A DNA stretch of 14,815 nt from Methanobacteriota archaeon. GTDB lineage: Archaea > Methanobacteriota > Methanobacteria > Methanobacteriales > Methanobacteriaceae. Positions 1 through 6,650 of this stretch are shown here, piece after piece. The first letter of the stretch is position 1. Each line of letters opens with the position of its first letter. The stretch is taken from contig JAEYQZ010000129.1 of NCBI GenBank assembly GCA_023409695.1, positions 1 to 14,815 on the forward strand. The letters run 5' to 3'. The position numbers and the translations under genes were made by a program. Under the pieces are notes generated by a model. The model did no database searches. It was not told the DNA's origin and saw nothing but the letters and a program-made list of their open reading frames with translations.

Positions 1-1144
1 TATACATCATCCCTGAACCTAAACCAAGAATTGTGGAATATGCAAGTAGTGCATAAGGAGATGAATTTACATTCAATGTTGCTAGAAGTATAATTCCAAT
101 TCCAGTAATTACAAACTCAGCAATAGCGAGTTTTTTGTATTTTCCAGTCCTTGAAATGATTTGCCCAGCAATATTGGATGCTATTGTAAGGCTTATTAAC
201 ATAGGGATCATTAAAAGCCCTGCATTTGTGGCACTCATCCCTAAAATATTCTGCGCAAATAAAGGGACATATATTATCCCTGCAAATATAAGTGCACTTG
301 CTAAAAAGTTCTCGATTGATGAAATAGTGAATATCGAATTACTAAACAAGTTAAGGGGTAGAATAGGTTCCACTGCCTTTTTTTCAGACCATATAAATAA
401 TACAAACATCACTGCAGAAAAGATCAAAAATCCAACTATTTCAGACATAGGATATGCATTTAAATCTCTTGCAAGAGTTAATGCCAGGAAAAGCCCACTT
501 AAAGCCAGAGTAAATGTTATGATCCCTGAATAATCAATTACTTTTTTTACACCGTCTAATTTAAAGTTAGGAAGAGAATACATAAGTATACTTACAGCAG
601 CTATTCCAACTGGAACATTTACAAAAAATATCCATCTCCATCCAACAGCATCTGTAATTACTCCACCAAGTATCGGCCCTAAAACACTTGAAATCCCAAA
701 TACAGAGGCAAGTATTCCCATGTATTTACCTCTTTCTTTTGGGCTGAAAATTTCCCCAACCAAGATAAATGGTATGGACAATAATATTCCCCCACCAATT
801 CCTTGAAGACCCCTAAATAGAATTAATTCAAATATATTGGTAGAAAAACCGCATAAAACGGAGCTTATGACAAACAGGATAATTCCAAATATTATAATTA
901 ACTTTCTGCCGTAAATATCTGATAATTTACCAAAAAGGATTATTGCAATGGTTGATGTTAACATATAAGACGTAAACGGCCATACATAGTATTCCATTCC
1001 CTGTAAGTTGCTAATGACTCTGGGCATTGCGGTACTGATTATAGAATTATCCAGAGCAGCTACAAGGAGCCCCACCATCAAACCTGCCATGATCATGATT
1101 ATTTTATTTTTACTAAGATCGTAATGAGTTTTATAATGATTCAT
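1..1144 (-). CDS. MFS drug exporter, DHA2 (EmrB/QacA-like) family, partial
   Basis: A proton-coupled multidrug efflux protein of the inner membrane; the C-terminus is cut off by the window edge, leaving 381 codons of a family usually about 450-550 residues with 14 membrane segments. Reading back from the ATG at 1144, the frame stays open to the edge. Visible signatures are the first-helix motif LDNSIISTAMPRV (residues 31-43, with the family's membrane-embedded Asp32), motif A GKLSDIYGRK (72-81), a motif-B-like RGLQGIGGG (111-119), antiporter motif C GISSVLGPILGG (150-161) and the EmrB-like WRWIFFVNVPVG (169-180). The start is 5 bases after the stop of the MarR gene and its ribosome binding site (AGTGAT) overlaps that stop, so the two are translated together. 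Substrate unknown; function from family, operon link to MarR seen directly. Confidence 0.92.
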   Translation of the reverse strand, partial: MNHYKTHYDLSKNKIIMIMAGLMVGLLVAALDNSIISTAMPRVISNLQGMEYYVWPFTSYMLTSTIAIILFGKLSDIYGRKLIIIFGIILFVISSVLCGFSTNIFELILFRGLQGIGGGILLSIPFILVGEIFSPKERGKYMGILASVFGISSVLGPILGGVITDAVGWRWIFFVNVPVGIAAVSILMYSLPNFKLDGVKKVIDYSGIITFTLALSGLFLALTLARDLNAYPMSEIVGFLIFSAVMFVLFIWSEKKAVEPILPLNLFSNSIFTISSIENFLASALIFAGIIYVPLFAQNILGMSATNAGLLMIPMLISLTIASNIAGQIISRTGKYKKLAIAEFVITGIGIILLATLNVNSSPYALLAYSTILGLGSGMMY

Positions 1145-1149
1145 AAATA

Positions 1150-1605
1150 TCACTTATTATCCATTTTTAGGAGCAATCTCTTTATATTTTCCAAAGAGTC
1201 ATTAAGAACTTCAATTTCGGTTTCAGTTAAATTCAAAATATTTTCTTTGATATTTTTCTCTACAGCTTTGCGTCCTTCAATCAAAAAGTCCTTACCTTCT
1301 TCAGTTATTTCAATTTTAACTATTCTCCTATCTTCTTTACTTCGTGATCTTTTGACATTTCCATCTTTGACCAGCCTATCAATTAAAGAAGTCATATTAG
1401 GTTTAGATATAAAAAGCATTTTACCCATTTCGGATATTGGCAAGGGACCAATATGAATTAAAATTCCAAGTACTTGATAATATCCGGTGGGTTTACTGTA
1501 TTTTGAATGTTTTTCATGATTAATTGATGTTTTTATTTTTCTGTAAAACAGTGGATAATAAATCAGGATATTATCCACCATTTTTTCAAATTCTTTTTCT
1601 TGCAT
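1150..1605 (-). CDS. MarR-family winged-helix transcriptional regulator
   Basis: A 151-residue DNA-binding repressor of the MarR family, which act as dimers and release DNA when a small ligand or oxidant is bound. The central winged helix-turn-helix is clear: helix pair LPISEMGKMLFISKPNMTSLIDRLVKDG (about 55-82), followed by the wing with the family's conserved D92-R93-R94 in SKEDRRIVKIEIT. The flanking N- and C-terminal helices would form the dimer interface. ATG at 1605 is preceded by AAGTGA. It lies 20 bases after the hydrolase gene and 5 bases before the exporter, so it is the middle gene of a three-gene operon and probably represses it through the inverted repeat at 2448-2479. No cysteine is present, so thiol-based redox sensing is unlikely; a ligand-sensing mechanism is inferred. 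Confidence 0.93.
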   Translation of the reverse strand: MQEKEFEKMVDNILIYYPLFYRKIKTSINHEKHSKYSKPTGYYQVLGILIHIGPLPISEMGKMLFISKPNMTSLIDRLVKDGNVKRSRSKEDRRIVKIEITEEGKDFLIEGRKAVEKNIKENILNLTETEIEVLNDSLENIKRLLLKMDNK

Positions 1606-1625
1606 ATTTTTTCACTTGAATCTGT

Positions 1626-2423
1626 TTATAAGTGATTTTCATCGTAAATGATACTTGTTTCATTGAATTTGCACACAAGTCCATCTCCAAAAAATGTTTG
1701 TTCTGGTTTTCCACTCAATTTACCTTCCAGAATTTCAGAAACTCCATCTATTAATTCATTTAAAATAGCTTTATCAATAGGAGTTTCACCGTGTCCAGGC
1801 AATATTTTATCATATGCTTCTTCAAAGGAACACACATGTACAAGGCTGTCAAAATACGTGCTTAACGGGAGAGACGTATCAAGATGCATCAAAACTGGCG
1901 CAGTTTGTATAGAATCACCTGAAAACAGCAGCTCATTTTCCGGGTCCAGCAAACAGATGCTGCCAGGAGTATGTCCTGGAATTGCTATAACCTTCAGGTC
2001 CCTTTTACCTAACTCAAACACATCTCCTTCTTTAATTGTTGAAACATTGCCTAGCTTTGCGTTGATCCATTTCTCCTTAGAAAAATCTGCAGAATGCTGG
2101 TCTTTAAAACGGTTCCCAATAAGCTGCCTGCGTGTTTGCTTATTATAAAATACATTTAACAGACTTTCATCTTCCTTTGAAATATGAAGATCATCGAACT
2201 GGAATGCACCACATACATGATCAGGATGCCCGTGGGTAATTACAACTTTTACTGGAAGTGGTGTAATTGACTGAACCAGTTCAGCTAAATTACCAAATCC
2301 CCAGCACGTATCAATTAAAAGAGCTTTTTCTTGACCTTCAACTAAATAACAAGCCACCTGCGTTTTATCGCGAATGGCCCATGTTTTATCTGCGACTTTT
2401 TCCACTTTAAACCAGTCTTCCAT
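1626..2423 (-). CDS. Metallo-beta-lactamase-fold metal-dependent hydrolase
   Basis: A 265-residue cytosolic hydrolase of the MBL superfamily, glyoxalase-II-like branch. All metal ligands of a two-metal centre are present: THGHPDH (H64, H66, D68, H69), H151 in IPGHTPGS, D170 in LFSGDSI and H211 in LPGHGE. This is enough to call a hydrolase but not its substrate; thioester, lactone or xenobiotic ester cleavage are all possible. The sequence has no long C-terminal flavodoxin domain, so it is not an oxygen-reducing FprA flavoprotein. It is the first gene of the operon with the MarR regulator and MFS exporter, which suggests the enzyme modifies the compound that is sensed or exported (inference). 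GGGGAAG precedes the ATG; a TATA box and inverted repeat lie just upstream. Confidence 0.9.
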   Translation of the reverse strand: MEDWFKVEKVADKTWAIRDKTQVACYLVEGQEKALLIDTCWGFGNLAELVQSITPLPVKVVITHGHPDHVCGAFQFDDLHISKEDESLLNVFYNKQTRRQLIGNRFKDQHSADFSKEKWINAKLGNVSTIKEGDVFELGKRDLKVIAIPGHTPGSICLLDPENELLFSGDSIQTAPVLMHLDTSLPLSTYFDSLVHVCSFEEAYDKILPGHGETPIDKAILNELIDGVSEILEGKLSGKPEQTFFGDGLVCKFNETSIIYDENHL

Positions 2424-2447
2424 ATTTCTTCCCCATTTAGTTAATTC

Positions 2448-2479
2448 TTATAATAGTTATATTTTTAGAACTATTATAA
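2448..2479 (-). promoter_or_regulatory. Probable MarR operator (perfect 11-bp inverted repeat)
   Basis: TTATAATAGTT (2448-2458) and AACTATTATAA (2469-2479) are perfect reverse complements separated by 10 bases. The repeat lies 25-56 bases upstream of the hydrolase start and directly downstream of its TATA box, covering the expected transcription start. That position would let a bound dimer block polymerase recruitment. Assignment to the MarR protein of the same operon is inference from position and symmetry. Confidence 0.6.
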
Positions 2480-2489
2480 AATATAATTA

Positions 2490-2508
2490 TTATATATTTA
2501 AACCTTTT
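2490..2508 (-). promoter_or_regulatory. TATA box and BRE of the hydrolase-marR-MFS operon
   Basis: On the minus strand the sequence reads AAAAGG followed by TTTAAATATATAA, a good archaeal BRE plus TATA box. A start site 24-26 bases downstream of its centre would be near 2470, inside the inverted repeat, leaving a leader of about 45-50 bases with a ribosome binding site. Confidence 0.55.
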
Positions 2509-2761
2509 GAAAATCAACGATTTTCATGTCCCAAAAATCTGTGATTTTTGAGGATTTTTGAAATTCATAGAATTTCAATATCCCAAACACGAAGCATTCG
2601 AAAATCGTAGATTTTCGATGCGTCAAAATTCAAAGAATTTTGACAGTGTTTGAGGACTTTTGAAAATCATAGATTTTCGATGTTTGCAAAACCAAAGGTT
2701 TTGCAACCGTAAAAAATTGAAAATTTTTTACATGTCCCAAAAACTTCCAGTTTTTGAGGAC
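2508..2761. repeat. Array of nine short hairpins, mostly with three-base loops
   Basis: A non-coding stretch made almost entirely of inverted repeats with 3-base loops: 2508-2526 (8-bp arms, loop AAC), 2532-2550 (8, TGT), 2558-2578 (9, ATA), 2598-2618 (9, GTA), 2622-2644 (10, AAA), 2662-2678 (7, ATA), 2684-2706 (10, AAA), 2709-2731 (10, GAA) and 2738-2756 (8, TCC). The fourth and fifth are enclosed by an outer stem CAAACAC 2584-2590 with GTGTTTG 2646-2652. Three units share a collar: (G)TCC before the stem, and an extra A followed by GGA(C) after it (2529-2554, 2581-2656, 2734-2761). Arm sequences differ, so this is structural rather than primary-sequence repetition. It lies between the operon promoter and the downstream end of the insertase gene. 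Function unknown. Confidence 0.85.
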
Positions 2762-2837
2762 TTTGAGAAAATAACGAAATTGGTTTAAAATGAGAAATTT
2801 ATGTATATAAACAGATTCAAAAATGCTAAAAATCATT

Positions 2838-2865
2838 TAAAAAGAAAAAAAGGAATATAATTCCT
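2838..2865 (-). terminator. Hairpin plus T-tract downstream of the insertase gene
   Basis: AGGAAT (2851-2856) and ATTCCT (2860-2865) form a 6-bp stem with a 3-base loop. On the minus strand it is followed at once by TTTTTTTCTTTTT. It lies 47 bases past the stop codon of the gene ending at 2912. Archaeal termination depends mainly on the T-rich stretch. Confidence 0.5.
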
Positions 2866-2911
2866 AACAGGAAATATTTAGCTTTAAAAAAATTTAATTT
2901 GCAATTAACCA

Positions 2912-3478
2912 TTACATGGCACTTGCATTTTTAACTCCCATGAATTTCCTGAATATCTGGGAAAGTGCAAATGAACACAGGAAGTACCATCCAAACCATG
3001 AAACAGAATATGGATCCAGCGGTATATGGACTATACTGTATGGAATAGCATGCCATAAAGGAACTAAAAGCACATAATAAGCAAATTGAGGTAAGTCAAT
3101 TACAGTATGGTTTAATAACGGTGATTGAAACATCCAGTAATATATAATAAGTATAGGGACCCATGTCACTATCATTGGCTTAAAGGACATGAACATCATT
3201 TCTTTTTGAAGACCCATAAATTCCATCTGCTTTTTTTGCATTTTTTCTAATGCTTCTGGATCATTTGTTTTCCTTGCTTCCATCATCTCTTGATTGAACC
3301 CCTTCATTTCTTTTTGAAGAAATGCAAGCCTGTCCTGGTTTACGAGAAGCTTGGTTGCAATAGTGGTTATTAATGCAACTACTGCAGCTATTATAAATAT
3401 AGTCAATATTGGACCAAATGTATTGACAATTGGATCAAATACAGGATTTAATGCGCTAAAAACTGATTCAAATACCAT
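2912..3478 (-). CDS. EMC3/TMCO1-family (DUF106) membrane protein insertase, YidC/Oxa1 superfamily
   Basis: A 188-residue membrane protein of the archaeal DUF106 family, homologous to EMC3, TMCO1 and YidC, which insert membrane proteins delivered by the ribosome. Layout: a first hydrophobic helix (about 22-44), a charged helical hairpin likely to be coiled-coil (46-95, KEMKGFNQEMMEARKTNDPEALEKMQKKQMEFM), a second helix (100-118, PMIVTWVPILIIYYWMF) and C-terminal hydrophobic segments (about 131-150 and 158-176). This matches the family's length and arrangement. ATG at 3478 follows AGAGG. In many archaea this gene lies in the secY-adk-DUF106-L34e-cmk cluster; here no such neighbour is visible, so it is alone and may be a second copy (inference). 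Its downstream side is a terminator and then the hairpin array. Confidence 0.85.
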   Translation of the reverse strand: MVFESVFSALNPVFDPIVNTFGPILTIFIIAAVVALITTIATKLLVNQDRLAFLQKEMKGFNQEMMEARKTNDPEALEKMQKKQMEFMGLQKEMMFMSFKPMIVTWVPILIIYYWMFQSPLLNHTVIDLPQFAYYVLLVPLWHAIPYSIVHIPLDPYSVSWFGWYFLCSFALSQIFRKFMGVKNASAM

Positions 3479-3503
3479 CTGATTTCCTCTTCGTTTTAAG
3501 TTA

Positions 3504-3517
3504 GTTTATATAAAATT
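3504..3517 (-). promoter_or_regulatory. Possible TATA box of the insertase gene
   Basis: The minus strand reads AATTTTATATAAAC, 26-39 bases before the ATG at 3478. Transcription from it would give a very short leader, so an AT-rich site further upstream could be the real box. Confidence 0.3.
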
Positions 3518-3866
3518 TTAAAGTTTATTTTTAAATTTAAGTTTCAATAATGCATCACTTTCCAAAAATAGAATACATTTTATAATTATTACTGTTAATT
3601 CGCCATATTTATGCTGTTTACTAAATAAACTATTTTATAAATCTTCTAATGATCTAAAAAATATTCATGTAACTAATTAAATGTCATAGTATATAAAGTA
3701 CACTCAAATTTCATATTACATATTTTATGTTAATAATCATATTACATAAACAAAATAAACCAACTTCTCATTTATAAAATAATATTTAATGAGTTTAGCT
3801 GCTATTAAACATTAGAAATAAATATATTACTAAACTATTCTACAATTACTCAAAATTTAATTTTAA
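3518..3866. other. AT-rich intergenic region, no gene seen
   Basis: About 350 bases between the insertase promoter and the end of the PepSY gene. The sequence is very AT-rich, full of stops in all frames, and shows no tRNA, hairpin cluster or convincing small gene. Several TATA-like stretches occur, as expected from composition. A 6-bp inverted repeat, TTAGGA/TCCTAA (3867-3884), borders it on the PepSY side. Confidence 0.5.
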
Positions 3867-3887
3867 TTAGGAATAATATCCTAACTT

Positions 3888-3922
3888 AAAAAAATAAAAA
3901 AAATATCGCGCCATTAAGGCGC
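3888..3922 (-). terminator. Terminator of the PepSY gene, stop codon inside the hairpin loop
   Basis: GCGCC (3908-3912) and GGCGC (3918-3922) form a GC-only 5-bp stem around the loop ATTAA, which contains the gene's TAA stop (3914-3916). On the minus strand the stem is followed by ATATTTTTTTTATTTTTTT, a classic T-rich stretch. A second inverted repeat (3867-3884) follows it. Confidence 0.65.
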
Positions 3923-4291
3923 TCCTCCAGCTCCCCCTACATTTTTTCCAGTTGTAGCATCTATATCTATTTCACCAACATTTTTCCCGTTCTCCATAAC
4001 AGGGACAGTGTACACGTATTTACCATCTATTTTACTTAACGTTGGTGTTCCTGCAGTTGCTCCTGGTTCTTCAATGTATTTTTGAGCTATTTTTTTAGCT
4101 TCTGCTGAAGATATTTTGGTTTGACTTTCTGAAGCTTTATCAGAAGAGCCATTGCTTACAGATAAATTCTGTTGATTGGCCTGACTAATGGAATCTGTAG
4201 AATTTATGTGATTTGTATTTCCACTAGCAGCGAATACTATAGCTGCAGCAGCTGCTATTATCACTATTGCAACTATTGCTTTTTTAATCAT
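3914..4291 (-). CDS. Secreted or membrane-anchored PepSY-domain protein
   Basis: A 125-residue exported protein. It begins with a lysine-containing signal or anchor segment, MIKKAIVAIVIIAAAAAIVFAAS (1-23), then a Ser/Asn/Gln-rich linker (24-57), then one PepSY domain (about 59-119): KISSAEAKKIAQKYIEEPGA, a central KIDGKYVYTVPVME strand pair and GEIDIDATTGKNVGG. PepSY domains in other proteins bind or inhibit peptidases, or act as small extracellular binding modules; no specific role can be given here. The frame is open to an ATG at 4306, but the ATG at 4291 is chosen because GGAGG (4298-4302) sits 6 bases before it, whereas nothing comparable precedes 4306. It is monocistronic, with a terminator hairpin that contains its stop codon. 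Confidence 0.82.
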   Translation of the reverse strand: MIKKAIVAIVIIAAAAAIVFAASGNTNHINSTDSISQANQQNLSVSNGSSDKASESQTKISSAEAKKIAQKYIEEPGATAGTPTLSKIDGKYVYTVPVMENGKNVGEIDIDATTGKNVGGAGGAP

Positions 4292-4385
4292 CCTTTTCCT
4301 CCGCATGATCTAATTCATTCAACATACACATTGAATATACTTGGGTATAATCGATATTGTCATTTATAACTTCATAACTCATCAT
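4284..4385 (-). CDS. Possible 33-residue upstream ORF overlapping the PepSY start
   Basis: An open frame from ATG 4385 encodes MMSYEVINDNIDYTQVYSMC and ends in an acidic tail (HAEEKDD). It reads through the PepSY ribosome binding site and its TAA overlaps the PepSY start by 8 bases, the geometry of translational coupling. Against it: only a weak ribosome binding site, a length expected by chance in AT-rich DNA, and a TATA-like site (about 4398-4408) that would start transcription near or after its ATG. An internal ATG at 4331 would give 15 residues. Speculative. Confidence 0.2.
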   Translation of the reverse strand: MMSYEVINDNIDYTQVYSMCMLNELDHAEEKDD

Positions 4386-4976
4386 TACACTGTTTAAAAA
4401 GTATAATTTAGATCTAAACTTGATAATCAGAAGTTATAGCTTCTATTTTAAAATTCAAAAGCAGTGAAGTGCCATAAAATAAAAACACTGTAAAAACCTG
4501 CTATCGCCTAATTATACCGCCTCCGGTCTGAAAAATCCAAGAAAACATCATGGACTTTCAGATGACATTCATTACATTTCAATTCATATAAAGTTTACGG
4601 TTTAAAATTCCAAAAAAAGCACTATAAAAGCTCTTTTATCTATTATAAGCGCTCTAAAAAAGAATTATAATATTCTTATAGAAAGGACAAATATTCTTTG
4701 CTATCTTACCTAAATCAGACATATTCAAACTTTATTTGTCGAAAAAAATGCTTGTAATCTTCCCACTAAAACAATATTATAATAGTAAAAATATATCCCA
4801 AATAATTAAATAAATCCCATATAAATATAAACCCGATATAAACTTTTTACCCAAAATTAAAGCATATAATTGAGTAATACATTATAAAAGTTATCAAAAG
4901 AAGTTTTTATAAAAGATAAAATAGTTTTTATATTCATGTAAAGATTTAATTGAAATCTTATATAAGAATACATGAC
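4386..4976. other. Intergenic region with palindromes and one stem-loop, no gene seen
   Basis: About 590 bases between the signalling operon's 3' end and the PepSY gene. Next to the PepSY promoter there is a 12-bp perfect palindrome TTTAGATCTAAA (4407-4418) and a 16-base near-palindrome (4429-4444, AGAAG/CTTCT arms), both possible regulator sites. A locally GC-richer stem-loop spans 4527-4562: TCTGAAA/TTTCAGA outer arms and TCCA/TGGA inner arms, with an 11-base loop. The 4600-4970 part is AT-rich with only small A/T hairpins. No protein-coding frame is supported. Confidence 0.45.
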
Positions 4977-6164
4977 TTAAAATTTATTTTTATATTCCAA
5001 TTCCTTAAAAATAATCCTAAATAATGTACCGTTAGTTCTTTCAAGCTCTACTGTACCTCTTAGTTGGCTTGTTAAACTAATTACAAGTTGCATACCCAGT
5101 GAATCCGTATTATTGAAATCTAAATCATCTGGAAAACCTATACCATTATCATAGACATACAAAGTATAACTTTCATCTTCTTTAGTGATATTTACAGCTA
5201 TTTTATCTCCTTTGCGTGATGATTGACTATTTGGTTGAGATCTATTTGCTAAAAATCCATGCTTTATAGAATTTGTTACCAGTTCATTGACAATAAGTCC
5301 ACATGGAATCGCTGTATTAATATCTAATAGAACATTGTGGATATTTATATCCGGCTCGATATTATTAACGCCATATGAATTAAACAGGTCCATTACTAAA
5401 CTTTTTACATAATCCCCAAAGTCAATCCTTGCCAGATCTTCTGATTGATACAGTTTTTCATGTATTATAGCCATAGATTTTACACGATTTTGACTTTCCT
5501 TGTAAATATCAAGCATCTCTTCATCATTAATATAACGAGATTGGAGATTTAAAAGACTGCTTATTATCTGTAAATTATTTTTAACCCTATGATGGATTTC
5601 TTTTAAAAGTATTTCTTTTTCTTCAAGAGATTTTTTAAGCTTATTCTCTATTCGTTCGCGTTCATCCATTTCAGCACGTAAATCGTCATTAACTCGAGAT
5701 AATGCTTTTGTTCTTTCAAGAACTTGCTGTTCTAACTCAAAATGTGCTTTTCGAAGTGCATTCTGTGCTTTTTCACGTTCAATTTTTTCATGACATTCCT
5801 TTAATGCCCTTTGAATCGCAGGTACTAACTTAGAAAGGTTATTCTTAAATATATAGTCAGTAGCACCTTCTTTAAGTGCATTTACTGCAAATTCTTCACC
5901 TATTTTTCCACTTACAAATAAAAAAGGAATATAAGGACATTCTTCATTTGCAATTTTTAAGGCTGAAAGACCGTCGAATTTAGGAAGGGAGTGATCAGCA
6001 AGAATTAAATCAGGTCTTAATTCTTCAAGCTCACTTACAAAACTTTCTTTAGTTTCAACTCGTTTTGATAAAAATTTTATTCCTTCACGACGCAGTTCAT
6101 ACTCAATTAATTCTGCATCGAAGGCAACGTCCTCCAGAATCAGGATTTTAAGTTCTTCTTTCAT
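4977..6164 (-). CDS. Receiver domain-histidine kinase fusion (REC-HisKA_2-HATPase)
   Basis: A 395-residue soluble signalling protein. Residues 5-120 are a receiver domain with acidic pair E11/D12, phospho-acceptor D57 (LILADHSLP), S85 and K107. Residues about 125-185 are a charged coiled-coil linker. Then comes a HisKA_2-type dimerisation domain with H191/H192 in LKEIHHRVKNNLQIISSLLNLQ, and a HATPase domain with N-box NELVTNSIKHGF (293-304), DNGIGFP (339-345) and SLGMQLV (355-361). The HisKA_2 class is common in archaeal and HWE-like kinases. The receiver at the N-terminus means the kinase is probably controlled by phosphorylation from an upstream kinase. There is no membrane segment or PAS domain. 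It starts 11 bases after the preceding response regulator and is the last gene of the operon. Confidence 0.93.
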   Translation of the reverse strand: MKEELKILILEDVAFDAELIEYELRREGIKFLSKRVETKESFVSELEELRPDLILADHSLPKFDGLSALKIANEECPYIPFLFVSGKIGEEFAVNALKEGATDYIFKNNLSKLVPAIQRALKECHEKIEREKAQNALRKAHFELEQQVLERTKALSRVNDDLRAEMDERERIENKLKKSLEEKEILLKEIHHRVKNNLQIISSLLNLQSRYINDEEMLDIYKESQNRVKSMAIIHEKLYQSEDLARIDFGDYVKSLVMDLFNSYGVNNIEPDINIHNVLLDINTAIPCGLIVNELVTNSIKHGFLANRSQPNSQSSRKGDKIAVNITKEDESYTLYVYDNGIGFPDDLDFNNTDSLGMQLVISLTSQLRGTVELERTNGTLFRIIFKELEYKNKF

Positions 6165-6175
6165 GTTACTCTCTC

Positions 6176-6619
6176 TTATTCGGGCGGATTATTAAGTAAC
6201 ATCCAGTATAATCCCAGTGTTGAAACAGCTTCTGTAAATTCATCAAATTCAACGGGTTTACTAACGTAACTATTTACCCCAAGTTCATAACTTTCTACAA
6301 TATCCCTATCTTCTTTAGAGGAGGTAAGAACAACAACAGGAATCATTTTAGTCCTTTCATCCGCTTTAATAGCCTGAAGAACTTCTAAACCATCCACTTT
6401 AGGCATTCTCAAATCAAGTAATATTAACCTTGGAAGTCCTTTTTCTACATCCCTTTCAGAATATTCGCCTTCGCCAAATATAAAATCCAAAGCTTCAGCA
6501 CCATCTTTAGCCCATACCAACTTATTGGCAAGATTTTTCCTCTTCAATGCTCGGATTGTAAGTTCAGCATCCGTTTCATTATCCTCTACAAGAAGGATTT
6601 CAACTTCATTTAAATTCAT
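6176..6619 (-). CDS. Single-domain response regulator (Rcp1-like)
   Basis: A 147-residue stand-alone receiver with no output domain. Conserved residues are all present: E12/D13, phospho-acceptor D69 in LILLDLRMPKVDG, T99 in VVVLTSS and K121 in YVSKPVEF. The extended loop before the phospho-Asp (FIFGEGEYSERDVEKGLP) and the C-terminal tail are typical of the receivers that pair with phytochrome-like kinases. It probably carries phosphate between the membrane kinase encoded just before it and the receiver-kinase encoded just after it, or acts by binding a partner protein. A strong AAGGAGATAT precedes the ATG. It is separated from its neighbours by 31 and 11 bases, so co-transcription is very likely. 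Confidence 0.93.
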   Translation of the reverse strand: MNLNEVEILLVEDNETDAELTIRALKRKNLANKLVWAKDGAEALDFIFGEGEYSERDVEKGLPRLILLDLRMPKVDGLEVLQAIKADERTKMIPVVVLTSSKEDRDIVESYELGVNSYVSKPVEFDEFTEAVSTLGLYWMLLNNPPE

Positions 6620-6650
6620 TTAATATCTCCTTAACTAATTTAATCTTAAA

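Noticed and set aside
135..533. Plus-strand open frame inside the MFS gene
   Set aside because: It is antisense to a clear exporter with conserved motifs and has no family features of its own.
2508..2761. CRISPR array
   Set aside because: There are no identical direct repeats and no constant spacers; arm sequences differ and the units are hairpins of varied spacing. No cas gene is present.
2630..2836. A 68-codon minus-strand open frame across the hairpin array
   Set aside because: It is a by-product of the inverted repeats, with low-complexity Phe/Lys-rich translation, no ribosome binding site and no family resemblance.
4370..4386. C/D-box guide RNA on the minus strand (ATGATGA box C)
   Set aside because: No CTGA box D occurs within a suitable distance downstream, and the sequence lies in the PepSY leader.
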